DNA of 64,000 bases from Pseudomonas sp. Au-Pse12. GTDB lineage: Bacteria > Pseudomonadota > Gammaproteobacteria > Pseudomonadales > Pseudomonadaceae. Where the stretch lies: positions 271,930 through 335,929 of the forward strand of contig NZ_JAJTTH010000008.1 of NCBI RefSeq assembly GCF_021341665.1, given 5' to 3'. A program made the position numbers and the translations under genes. Positions 1 to 7,626 of this stretch are shown piece by piece (the first letter of the stretch is position 1; each line of letters begins with the position of its first letter). The notes under the pieces were generated by a model. The model worked only from the letters and a program-made list of their open reading frames with translations, had not been told where the DNA came from and did no database searches.

Positions 1-30
1 GTAACTCTCGGTATAGCTAGCAGGGGCGTC

Positions 31-59
31 TCGGAGCATGTGCAGTGTGCATGCTCCGG
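31..59. other. Inverted repeat ahead of the fimbrial genes
   Basis: The arms GGAGCATG (33-40) and CATGCTCC (50-57) are perfect complements and extend by C32/G58. There is no T-run after it. Intercistronic hairpins of this kind often sit between a major pilin gene and the downstream assembly genes, where they limit read-through. The upstream gene is outside the window, so this role is inferred. Confidence 0.45.
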
Positions 60-79
60 GCGTGCCTCCCGGAGGTGTC

Positions 80-625
80 ATGAGACGCTCGACGGTTGTT
101 TGGCCCAGGTCCTTGCTCTGGCTGGTGATTGCCGGGAGTGCGCTGCCGGTTCAGGCGCAGCCACCGCTGCAGAAAGGCCAGTTGCAGATGGTCGGGGAGA
201 TCTTCGATGCGGCCTGTGCCATTCAGGTCGAAAGCCAGTATCAGGCCATCAGCATGGCGCCGACACCGGTGCATGGGCTGGTCAGTGGTGACGCTGCGAC
301 CCGACAGGCACTTGATATACAGATCGTTAACTGCGGCTCGAGCAATACCTTGTCCCGGCGGTCGTTATTCAACTCGTTTACGGTGGTTTTCGAGGGCGAC
401 GGCAACGATGGGCATTTCGCCACCCAAGGTACCGCCCAAGGTATCGCCATACATATAAAGGATATTAACGGAAACTCGGTCATACCCGGAGTTCCAGTTA
501 AAGGCAGCGAAGTTGCCGCCACAGACATGGCACTTAATTATTCGCTGACACTTATTGGTAGTGGTACTTCGCTGAGCGCTGGCGACTATCACGCCACAAT
601 CAGGCTCGGAATCAATCACTTCTGA
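80..625 (+). CDS. Fimbrial minor subunit, PapH/MrpB-like
   Basis: A 181-residue exported pilin-domain protein. It starts at ATG 80 because GGAGG lies at 71-75; the longer frame from 38 has no ribosome binding site. A signal peptide ends near the VQAQ stretch. The mature part carries the pilin cysteine pair (in AACAIQ and VNCGSS) and ends in the beta-strand pattern typical of chaperone-usher subunits (ATIRLGINHF). As the gene directly before the usher it occupies the place of PapH/MrpB, which anchors and terminates the pilus. That assignment rests mainly on position, and it could be another minor pilin. The 3' half looks less GC-rich than the downstream usher. Confidence 0.8.
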   Translation: MRRSTVVWPRSLLWLVIAGSALPVQAQPPLQKGQLQMVGEIFDAACAIQVESQYQAISMAPTPVHGLVSGDAATRQALDIQIVNCGSSNTLSRRSLFNSFTVVFEGDGNDGHFATQGTAQGIAIHIKDINGNSVIPGVPVKGSEVAATDMALNYSLTLIGSGTSLSAGDYHATIRLGINHF

Positions 626-671
626 TGTGAGGTGTTCTGCAGCGATATTAATAGCCGGGGAAGTGAGTCGC

Positions 672-3152
672 GTGAGTCAACACAGAGTATGGGTTGCCAC
701 TACTTTGTGGTGTATTGCCGGCATGGCTGGCGCAGCCGAAGAGTATCAATTCAATATCGATGTTCTGGATGTCAAAGAACAACAGAGCCTGGATCTTAGT
801 CTGTTCGCCAGAGCCAACTTTATTCTGCCCGGCCAATACAGCCTGGTGGTTCAGGTCAACCGTGATTCCTTGACCGAAAGACCGGTGCAATTCATCGCTC
901 CGGACGATGACCCCAAGGGCAGCCTGGCGTGTATTTCCAGCGCGCTGGTGAGTGAACTGGGCTTGAAGGCGCAGGTGCTCAAGACCCTGGCCTGGTGGCA
1001 CGGCGGAGCCTGCCTGGATACCACCAGCATTCCCGGGATGCAGGTGCGCGGTGATCTTGGGGCCGCGACGCTGCACCTGAGTATTCCCCAGGAATCCCTG
1101 GAATACACCGCGGCCAACTGGGACCCGCCATCGCGTTGGGAGGAGGGCGTTAATGGCGTCCTGCTCGATTACAACCTCAATGCCCAGACCAGCGATCAGT
1201 TGAGGAACAAGGGCAGCAGCAACCAGCTCAGTGGCAACGGCACCGCCGGTCTCAACCTGGGAGCCTGGCGCCTGCGCGCCGACTGGCAGGCGCAGATGCA
1301 ACAGGCCTCCGGGCAACAGACGCATCGGCAATTCGACTGGAGCCGTTTCTACGCCTTGCGCGCTTTGCCTTCGTTGCGCGCCAACCTGGCCGTGGGCGAG
1401 GACTACCTGAACTCCACCTTGTTCGGCAGCTTCCGCTTTACCGGTGCGAGCCTTGCCACCAACGACAGCATGTTGCCGCCCAACCTGCGTGGTTATGCCC
1501 CGGAAATCACCGGAGTGGCGCGGACCAACGCCCGGGTGGTGGTGCGCCAGTTGGGGCGGGTGCTGTACGACACCCAGGTGCCCCCTGGCCCTTTCCGCAT
1601 CCAGGACCTGAACGATGCGGTCAACGGCAAGCTGGATGTGCAGGTCGAGGAGCAGGACGGCAGCCACCAGGAGTTCCAGGTGGACACCGCGAGCATTCCG
1701 TACCTGACCCGGCCCGGCACCGTGCGCTATCGCCTGGCGGCGGGCAAACCGTCGGAGTGGGACCACAGCCTGGAAGGGCCCGCCTTTGGTAGCGGGGAAT
1801 TTTCCTGGGGGGTCAGCAACGGCTGGTCGCTGTATGGCGGCAGCCTGGCCGCCAAGGACTATGGCTCGGTGGCCCTGGGGGTTGGCCGTGACCTGCTGGC
1901 CTTCGGTGCATTGTCGGTGGACGTGACGCAATCCCGGGCGCAGTTGCCCCAGGGTGACAGCCTGATGGGCAAGTCCTATCGCGCCAGTTATTCCAAGCGT
2001 TTCGAGGATTACGACAGCCAGGTGACGTTTGCCGGTTATCGCTTCTCGGAAGAGGACTTCATGAGCATGAACGAGTTCATCGATGCCCGGCGCAGCGGCA
2101 AGCCGATCAACCGGAGCAAGGAAATGTACACGGCCACCGTCAGCAAGAGCTTTCGCGACCAGAACATCAGCCTCTATCTCAACTACAGCCACCAGAATTA
2201 CTGGAACAGTGCGCCGAGCGACCGCTACAGCCTGTCGCTGTCGCGCTACTTCAACCTGGGAAACGTCAAGAACGTCAGCCTGTCGTTGACCGCCTATCGC
2301 AACCAGGCCTACGGCGGCATCGATGAAGGGGCGTATCTGTCCGTCAGCCTGCCTTGGGGCGAGCGTGGTTCGGTCAGCTACAGCACGACCGCCAGCCGCA
2401 ACGACAGCAGCCACAACCTGAGTTATTTCGAACGTCAGGATGAACGCAACAGCTACATGCTCAGCGCGGGCACAGCCAAGGCCGGCAATACCGCCAGTGG
2501 CTACCTGACCCATGACGGCAGCCAGGCCCAAGTGGTGGCCAGTGCCAGCTACCAGGCCGGCCAGTACCGCTCCGCGGGGTTGTCGGTGCAGGGCGGCGCG
2601 ACCCTGACCCCCGAAGGCGGCGCCTTGCACCGCAGCAGCAACATGGGCGGCACCCGCTTGCTGGTGGACACCCAGGGCGTGCCCGGCGTGCCGGTGCGTG
2701 GCAGCGGTGTGCCGAGCCGTACCAATCGCTTCGGCAAGGCGGTGATTACCGACGTCAACAGTTACTACCGCAACCAGGCAAGCATTGACCTCGACCGCCT
2801 GGACGACGATGTCGAGGCCACCCAGTCGGTGGCGGAATTCACCCTGACCGAAGGGGCGATCGGCTACCGCAGTTTCGACGTGATCGCCGGGCACAAGGCC
2901 ATGGTGCGAGTGCTTCTGGCCGATCAGCGGCACCCGCCTTTCGGCAGCACCGTGCGTAACAGCCGCGGCCAGGAGACCGGGATTCTCAGTGAGGACGGCC
3001 TGGTGTACCTGAGCGGCATGCAACCCGGAGCCACCATGACCCTGCATTGGGACGGCAAGGATCAATGCCGTTTCGTGCTGCCCGAAGCGCCCCCTGTCGA
3101 GGATGTCGAATCGCAGTTCCTCTGTCGGTCGTCCACCGACGTCCACCCTTAA
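672..3152 (+). CDS. papC: Outer membrane fimbrial usher, PapC type
   Basis: An outer membrane pore that receives chaperone-subunit complexes and extrudes the pilus. The mature N-terminus (EYQFNIDVLDVKEQQSLDLS) matches the chaperone-binding domain of PapC-like ushers. It is followed by a beta-barrel of about 500 residues with the interrupting plug region, then C-terminal domains with paired cysteines (DQCRF and FLCRS). GTG 672 is preferred because GGGGAAG at 657-663 is at good distance and a signal peptide follows at once; GTG 627 and 663 are alternatives in the same frame. At about 826 residues it has the normal usher length. It lies 46 bases after the minor pilin and directly before the chaperone. 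Confidence 0.93.
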   Translation: MSQHRVWVATTLWCIAGMAGAAEEYQFNIDVLDVKEQQSLDLSLFARANFILPGQYSLVVQVNRDSLTERPVQFIAPDDDPKGSLACISSALVSELGLKAQVLKTLAWWHGGACLDTTSIPGMQVRGDLGAATLHLSIPQESLEYTAANWDPPSRWEEGVNGVLLDYNLNAQTSDQLRNKGSSNQLSGNGTAGLNLGAWRLRADWQAQMQQASGQQTHRQFDWSRFYALRALPSLRANLAVGEDYLNSTLFGSFRFTGASLATNDSMLPPNLRGYAPEITGVARTNARVVVRQLGRVLYDTQVPPGPFRIQDLNDAVNGKLDVQVEEQDGSHQEFQVDTASIPYLTRPGTVRYRLAAGKPSEWDHSLEGPAFGSGEFSWGVSNGWSLYGGSLAAKDYGSVALGVGRDLLAFGALSVDVTQSRAQLPQGDSLMGKSYRASYSKRFEDYDSQVTFAGYRFSEEDFMSMNEFIDARRSGKPINRSKEMYTATVSKSFRDQNISLYLNYSHQNYWNSAPSDRYSLSLSRYFNLGNVKNVSLSLTAYRNQAYGGIDEGAYLSVSLPWGERGSVSYSTTASRNDSSHNLSYFERQDERNSYMLSAGTAKAGNTASGYLTHDGSQAQVVASASYQAGQYRSAGLSVQGGATLTPEGGALHRSSNMGGTRLLVDTQGVPGVPVRGSGVPSRTNRFGKAVITDVNSYYRNQASIDLDRLDDDVEATQSVAEFTLTEGAIGYRSFDVIAGHKAMVRVLLADQRHPPFGSTVRNSRGQETGILSEDGLVYLSGMQPGATMTLHWDGKDQCRFVLPEAPPVEDVESQFLCRSSTDVHP

Positions 3153-3191
3153 GCCCCCCCCCTAGTCAACGGATAACCACGAGTGGCCCCC

Positions 3192-3947
3192 ATGAAATCG
3201 CTTGATCAGAAACACCTCATCCTTGTCGCCTGGCTCGCCCTGGCTGCCGCGCCCTCGTTGCAGGCCGCCGTTTCGCTGGACCGCACGCGAGTGATCCTCA
3301 ACGGCGACGATAAGTCGGTGAGCCTCAACATCAACAACCAGAACACCCAGCTGCCGTACCTGGCGCAGGCCTGGATCGAGAACGAGCAGGATCAGAAGAT
3401 CACCAGCCCGCTGGTGGTGTTGCCGCCGATCCAGCGGCTCGAAGCCGGCTCCAGCAGCCAGGTGAAAATCCTCAAGCTGGCGCAGGTGAGCCAACTGCCC
3501 CAGGACCGCGAGACGCTGTTCTACTTCAACCTGCGGGAAGTGCCGCCGCGCAGCGACAAGCCCAACACCCTGCAGATTGCCCTGCAAACCCGGATCAAGC
3601 TGTTCTATCGCCCCGCGGCCATCGCCCGTGGCGCCAACCCGACGCAGGCGCCGTGGCAAGAGCAACTGACCCTGAGCCTGGCGGGGGACCGCTACACGGT
3701 GCACAACCCCACGCCTTACTACGTGACCCTGATCGATGCCAGCAGCAGTGCGGGCGGCAAGACCGTGGACGGTTTCCAGCCCTTCATGATCGAGCCCAAG
3801 GGCCAACTGCTACTGGACGTCAGCGCCAAGAGCCTCGGTGCCAAGCCGGTACTGACCTATGTGAATGACTACGGTGGCCGGCCTTTGCTGGAGTTCCAGT
3901 GCGCAGGCGGTCAGTGCAATGCCAAGTCCGTGAACAACCCGGGCTGA
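3192..3947 (+). CDS. papD: Periplasmic fimbrial chaperone, PapD type
   Basis: Folds and caps pilin subunits by donor-strand complementation in the periplasm. After a signal peptide ending in LQAA, the mature protein begins AVSLDRTR as in PapD. It keeps the subunit-binding arginine, the G1-strand region (LQIALQTRIKLFYRPAAI), the QLPYLAQAWIENE segment and the LPQDRE-LFYFNLRE-PPRS block. The close PapD match suggests the whole system is of the P-pilus/MR-P class. ATG 3192 is chosen over GTG 3183 although neither has a strong ribosome binding site. The C-terminus carries a cysteine pair (FQCAGGQCNAK), also seen in PapD. Confidence 0.93.
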   Translation: MKSLDQKHLILVAWLALAAAPSLQAAVSLDRTRVILNGDDKSVSLNINNQNTQLPYLAQAWIENEQDQKITSPLVVLPPIQRLEAGSSSQVKILKLAQVSQLPQDRETLFYFNLREVPPRSDKPNTLQIALQTRIKLFYRPAAIARGANPTQAPWQEQLTLSLAGDRYTVHNPTPYYVTLIDASSSAGGKTVDGFQPFMIEPKGQLLLDVSAKSLGAKPVLTYVNDYGGRPLLEFQCAGGQCNAKSVNNPG

Positions 3948-3988
3948 TTGCAACCTTGGCGAAACATCAACAGGGCGAGGCGAATAGC

Positions 3989-4594
3989 ATGAAGCGCAAC
4001 CCACGGATTTGCAGCGGCGGGCACGGCCGGGTTCTTCCACTGCTGGCCCTGCTGGCGCTGTCCGGCACCGAATCGGCCAGGGCACAGGTGGCCAGTGACG
4101 ATCGAACGGCGATCCTCCAGGTCTCCGGCGCATTGCTGGAGAGTGCCTGTCACCTGGATGTGGGCTCGGCCTATCAGGAAGTCTGGCTGGGCGAATTGAG
4201 TACTGCGCGGTTGTCGCGGCCCGGCGATCAGGGCGCCCCGGTGGCGGTCACCCTGAAGTTGCGCGATTGCGTGAGGACTCAGGGCGGCCGGCGTGAGGCG
4301 CAGGGCGCCACGCTGGTCTGGAGTGCGATCGAACCGGTGGCGAGCCTGCGCTTCAGCGCCGTGGCCGATCCCGACAGCCCGCAACTGGTCAAGGTCCAGG
4401 GGGCTGGCGGCTTTGGCTTGCGCCTAAGCGATGCGCTGCGGCGACCGCTGGCCCTGGGGCGCTCCGGGCACACCTGGTTCGTCTCGCCCGGCAGCAATCA
4501 ACTGACGTACTACATCATTCCCGAGCGCACGCCGGCGCCCCTGTCGCCAGGGCATTTTCGCGCCAACCTGAACCTGCGCATGAGCTACGACTGA
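3989..4594 (+). CDS. Fimbrial minor subunit
   Basis: A 201-residue exported pilin-domain protein. The start at ATG 3989 follows AGGGCGAGG at 3972-3980; the frame extends upstream but would overlap the chaperone gene. A signal peptide of about 35 residues ends near SARAQ. The cysteine pair is in ESACHL and LRDCVR, and the C-terminus (FRANLNLRMSYD) has the alternating pattern of the last pilin strand. It resembles the PapH/MrpE class. Its place as first subunit after the chaperone corresponds to mrpE or papJ in related operons. The exact role (linker, terminator or tip) cannot be told from sequence alone. Confidence 0.82.
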   Translation: MKRNPRICSGGHGRVLPLLALLALSGTESARAQVASDDRTAILQVSGALLESACHLDVGSAYQEVWLGELSTARLSRPGDQGAPVAVTLKLRDCVRTQGGRREAQGATLVWSAIEPVASLRFSAVADPDSPQLVKVQGAGGFGLRLSDALRRPLALGRSGHTWFVSPGSNQLTYYIIPERTPAPLSPGHFRANLNLRMSYD

Positions 4595-4604
4595 GGTGCA
4601 TGGC

Positions 4605-5099
4605 ATGAACATCAGCCGATGGCTACTGAGAGGCTGGGCGCTGCCACTGTTGTGGCTGGCGCTGCCGGCCCATGGAGACATGCAGATCTACGTCATTGGG
4701 TCGATCAAGGCGGCGATCCCTTGCGTGATCCAGGGCAGCAATACCGCGCTGATCGATGTGCCGTTCGGTGACGTGCAGATCGCCAAGATCGACGGAGCCT
4801 ACAAGACCGTGCCCATCAACTATGGACTCGATTGCAGCCGCGCCATGAACCATGCCCTGCGCATGCGGATCACTGGCACCCCGGCAAGCTTCAACAACCA
4901 GCTGCTGGCGGTCACGGGTACCGACAACCTGGGGATAGCCCTGAAGAACGGCAGCGACGCCATCGGCCGCGATGAATGGTTCAACTTCAACCCGGCAGTC
5001 CCGCCACAGCTGAAGGCGGTGCTGGTGCGCGGTGGCGGCAGCACGCTGGCTCCCGGCGAATTCAAGACCGGAGCAACCCTGGTGGTGGACTATCAATGA
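4605..5099 (+). CDS. Fimbrial minor/tip subunit, PapF/MrpF-like
   Basis: A 164-residue pilin-domain protein. ATG 4605 is preferred over ATG 4596 because GAGG at 4592-4595 is then at proper distance. After the signal peptide the mature protein reads DMQIYVIGSIKAAIPCVIQ, with the first cysteine near the N-terminus, a second in LDCSRA, and ends TGATLVVDYQ. The spacing and the F-strand motif around NLGIALKNG are typical of adaptor pilins of the PapF/MrpF/SmfF kind. Its stop overlaps the next start by four bases (ATGA), so the two genes are translationally coupled. Confidence 0.82.
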   Translation: MNISRWLLRGWALPLLWLALPAHGDMQIYVIGSIKAAIPCVIQGSNTALIDVPFGDVQIAKIDGAYKTVPINYGLDCSRAMNHALRMRITGTPASFNNQLLAVTGTDNLGIALKNGSDAIGRDEWFNFNPAVPPQLKAVLVRGGGSTLAPGEFKTGATLVVDYQ

Positions 5100-5605
5100 A
5101 CAATCGTGGACGCACTGAACCGGTGGTTTTGGCGTTGAGCCTATTGCTGGCGGCTCTGCCGAGGCTTGGGCTGGGGCAGGAGAACATGCAGTTTCACGGC
5201 AGGCTGATTGCCCCTGCCTGTACGGTCACTGATCAGGGGCAGTTCCTGGAGGTCGCGTTCAAGAGCCAGATCGCGATCAGCAAGATCAATGGCGAGAACT
5301 ACCGCCAGCAGGTGCCCTATCAGGTCGAGTGCGAGGGGCTGGGGGGGGCAGGCCTGGTCTGGCGCATGAAGCTGACCTTCAAGGGCACGCCGGCGGATTT
5401 CGATCCCAAGGTCCTGAAGACCTCCGTCCAGGGCCTGGGGATCAAGCTGCGGCTGGGTGACGAAGACTTTGATATTGACGAAACCAGGCTGGTCAATCTT
5501 GCGGACTTGCCAAAACTTGAGGCGGTGCCGGTCAAGGACCTGGGGGCGAAATTGTCCAATAACCGGTTTTCCGCCTCGGCCTCGTTGATTGCCGAACTCT
5601 ATTAG
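5096..5605 (+). CDS. Fimbrial minor/tip subunit, MrpG-like
   Basis: A 169-residue pilin-domain protein that begins inside the stop codon of the previous gene (ATGA). A signal peptide ends near GLGQE. The cysteine pair is in APACTV and VECEGL, and the sequence closes with FSASASLIAELY. It looks paralogous to the upstream subunit: both have a xVPFxxVQIAKI/VAFKSQIAISKI block followed by a short loop and a Q-V-P-Y/T-V-P-I strand. The pair probably arose by duplication and forms part of the tip fibrillum. The specific role is inferred from operon position. Confidence 0.82.
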   Translation: MNNRGRTEPVVLALSLLLAALPRLGLGQENMQFHGRLIAPACTVTDQGQFLEVAFKSQIAISKINGENYRQQVPYQVECEGLGGAGLVWRMKLTFKGTPADFDPKVLKTSVQGLGIKLRLGDEDFDIDETRLVNLADLPKLEAVPVKDLGAKLSNNRFSASASLIAELY

Positions 5606-5613
5606 GAGCCCCC

Positions 5614-6168
5614 ATGAAGCCACACCGTCGTTGCCTGCTCTGGTTCGGTTATCTGCTGGTGCTGAGCGTCTTTGCCAGTATCGCCTTGCCTGCCGCCGCC
5701 ACCGAGAACCTGTTCTTCTCCGGCGCGCTGGTGGCCGAGCCCTGTACCCTGTTGCCCGCAGATCGGGAGCAGGACCCGCCGGGTTTCGTCGCCAGCGACA
5801 AGGAGCTTTATCGCAGCGGTCGCACCCGCGGCGAGCCCATCGTGCTGCACCTGCTCGACTGCGACATCGGGCAGGACGAGGTCCAGGTCAAGATCCTGTT
5901 CGAGGGCCCCAGCAGCGCTGCCTACCCGGACTATCTCAAGCCGACCCCCGGTGAGGGCATGGCCGAAGGCGTGCTCATCGGTCTGGAAACCCAGGACGGA
6001 CAATTGCTGCCACTGCAACAGAGCAATCCGATGGGCCCGCTGAGCAATGGCGCCAATCAGATTTCATTCATGGCCTACCTCAAGGCAGAGGCGGATGCCC
6101 TGGCCACGCAGTCGATCAAGGGCGGCAACATTGTGGCAACGCTGAGTTTTATCTTGAGCTACGACTGA
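5614..6168 (+). CDS. Fimbrial subunit, PapK/PapE-like, last gene of the operon
   Basis: A 184-residue exported pilin-domain protein with AGGAG at 5604-5608 before ATG 5614. After a signal peptide (to about PAAA) the mature start ENLFFSGALVAEPCTLLP resembles PapK, with a second cysteine in LLDCDI and the end VATLSFILSYD. In P and MR/P operons the last gene usually codes for a two-domain adhesin of roughly 280-340 residues. This protein is too short for a separate receptor-binding domain, so the operon has no recognisable lectin-type adhesin within the window. Confidence 0.82.
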   Translation: MKPHRRCLLWFGYLLVLSVFASIALPAAATENLFFSGALVAEPCTLLPADREQDPPGFVASDKELYRSGRTRGEPIVLHLLDCDIGQDEVQVKILFEGPSSAAYPDYLKPTPGEGMAEGVLIGLETQDGQLLPLQQSNPMGPLSNGANQISFMAYLKAEADALATQSIKGGNIVATLSFILSYD

Positions 6169-6192
6169 GCGAAATCCCCGCGCGAGTGAACA

Positions 6193-6218
6193 ACGCCACA
6201 CAGCGAACCGCGTGGCGT
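6193..6218. terminator. Hairpin between convergent fimbrial operon and creatinase
   Basis: Seven-base arms ACGCCAC (6193-6199) and GTGGCGT (6212-6218) are complementary and lie in the 56-base gap between two convergent genes. There is no long T-run, so it may be a bidirectional but weak terminator. Confidence 0.45.
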
Positions 6219-6224
6219 GAAGGT

Positions 6225-7436
6225 TCAGCCGCCGATGATGTGATGCCGTGGCCCATACGGCAGCCCGGTGATGTTCTCTGCACCGTGCTCATTGACGATC
6301 AGGATGTCGTGCTCCCGATAGCCGCCGGCACCGGGCAGGCCTTCGGGCAGCCGGAGCATCGGTTCGATGGACACCACCATGCCGGGCTCGAGGAGGGTCT
6401 CCACGTCCTCGCGCAACTCCAGCCCGGTCTCGCGCCCGTAGTAGTGGTTGAGGATGCCGAATGAGTGGCCGTAGCCGAAGGTGCGATATTGCAGCAGGTC
6501 GTGTTCCTGGTAGATCGCGTTCAGGTGCCGGGCAATGTCACTGCAGCGGGCCCCGGGCTTGACCAGCTGCAGCCCGGCTTCATGCACCTGGACGTTGATT
6601 TCCCACAGCCGCAGGCAGGCGTCGGGGCAATGCCCGAGGAACAGCGTGCGCTCCAGGGCGGTGTAGTAGCCGGCGATCATCGGGAAGCAGTTGAGGCTCA
6701 GCACTTCTCCCGGGTTGACCCGCCTTGAGGTCAGCGGGTTGTGGGCGCCATCGGTATTGAGCCCCGACTGAAACCAGGTCCAGGTGTCCATCAGCTCGGC
6801 CGCCGGGAAGGTCTGGGCAATGGCCCGCACCATGGTTTGGGTGGCGTGCAGGGCCACTTCGTATTCCGGCACCTGGTCGTGCAGGGCTTCGATGGCAGCG
6901 GCTCCCCCCGTATCGGCAATCCGCGCGCCCTGGCGGATCAGCGCGTGCTCCTCGGCGGACTTGAGCATGCGCATGTTCATGCAAGGCGTGGCGATGTCCA
7001 GCAACTGCGCCTGGGGATACAGCTCGGCGAAGGCCTGGTGATTGGGCAGTGTCAGTTGATCGAACTCCAGCCCCAATCGCGAAGCCAGGGGCAGGGCCTG
7101 TTTCACGGCGACGAAAAAGTTGCCCCGCTGCCAGTCGGTGTAGATCACCTGTGCATCGCAGATCGCCCGACGTCCGGGCTGACCGCCATCGATATTGGCG
7201 CTGATCAGCACGCTGTGTTCCTGGGTCACCACCAGGGCGTATTGACGGCCGAAGGAGCAATACAGGAAGTCCGCGTAGTAGTTGATGTTGTGATACGAGG
7301 TGAACAGCGCCGCGTCGATATCCTGCCGAGCCATGTAGGCCCGCAGGACACCCAGGCGCCGGGTGTATTCCTCGTGGGAGAAGGTTGCCGGGGTTTTGTC
7401 ACCGTTGCGCAATTGAAGCGTCCGGGGCATCTGCAT
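6225..7436 (-). CDS. Creatinase (creatine amidinohydrolase)
   Basis: Hydrolyses creatine to sarcosine and urea (EC 3.5.3.3) in the cytoplasm. The 403-residue protein matches Pseudomonas creatinase over its whole length as I recall that sequence: the start MQMPRTLQLRNGDK, the FTSYHNINYY-DFLYCSFGR block, IDGGQP, MDTWTWFQSG and the C-terminal GLPGAGGYREHDIL-NE-GAENIT. The catalytic histidine (H232, in TDGAHNP) is present. The pita-bread (M24) fold is shared with aminopeptidase P, but the sequence is far closer to creatinase. No creatininase, sarcosine oxidase or creatine transporter gene adjoins it, so it is isolated between a fimbrial operon and a peptide-transport locus. Confidence 0.9.
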   Translation of the reverse strand: MQMPRTLQLRNGDKTPATFSHEEYTRRLGVLRAYMARQDIDAALFTSYHNINYYADFLYCSFGRQYALVVTQEHSVLISANIDGGQPGRRAICDAQVIYTDWQRGNFFVAVKQALPLASRLGLEFDQLTLPNHQAFAELYPQAQLLDIATPCMNMRMLKSAEEHALIRQGARIADTGGAAAIEALHDQVPEYEVALHATQTMVRAIAQTFPAAELMDTWTWFQSGLNTDGAHNPLTSRRVNPGEVLSLNCFPMIAGYYTALERTLFLGHCPDACLRLWEINVQVHEAGLQLVKPGARCSDIARHLNAIYQEHDLLQYRTFGYGHSFGILNHYYGRETGLELREDVETLLEPGMVVSIEPMLRLPEGLPGAGGYREHDILIVNEHGAENITGLPYGPRHHIIGG

Positions 7437-7626
7437 GGCACGGGTCCTTGTCTGCTATGAGCGATGCGTAGCGCCACACCAGGGTGGGCCGGGACACTGC
7501 ATTGCAGCAGATAGGGCAGAGGTTGGCATGCGCAGTACCGACCTTGGGGTGGCTGCAGGCGCTGTTTTCACGGACTGAGGAACCGCGCAACCAGGCCATT
7601 GGCACTGGTTGCGGGGCATCGGAGTG

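Noticed and set aside
648..3146. 832-codon frame antisense to the usher gene
   Set aside because: Long antisense frames are common opposite GC-rich pseudomonad genes. The product is low-complexity (Val/Ala/Gln/His/Arg), with no domain, and the plus-strand usher is unmistakable.
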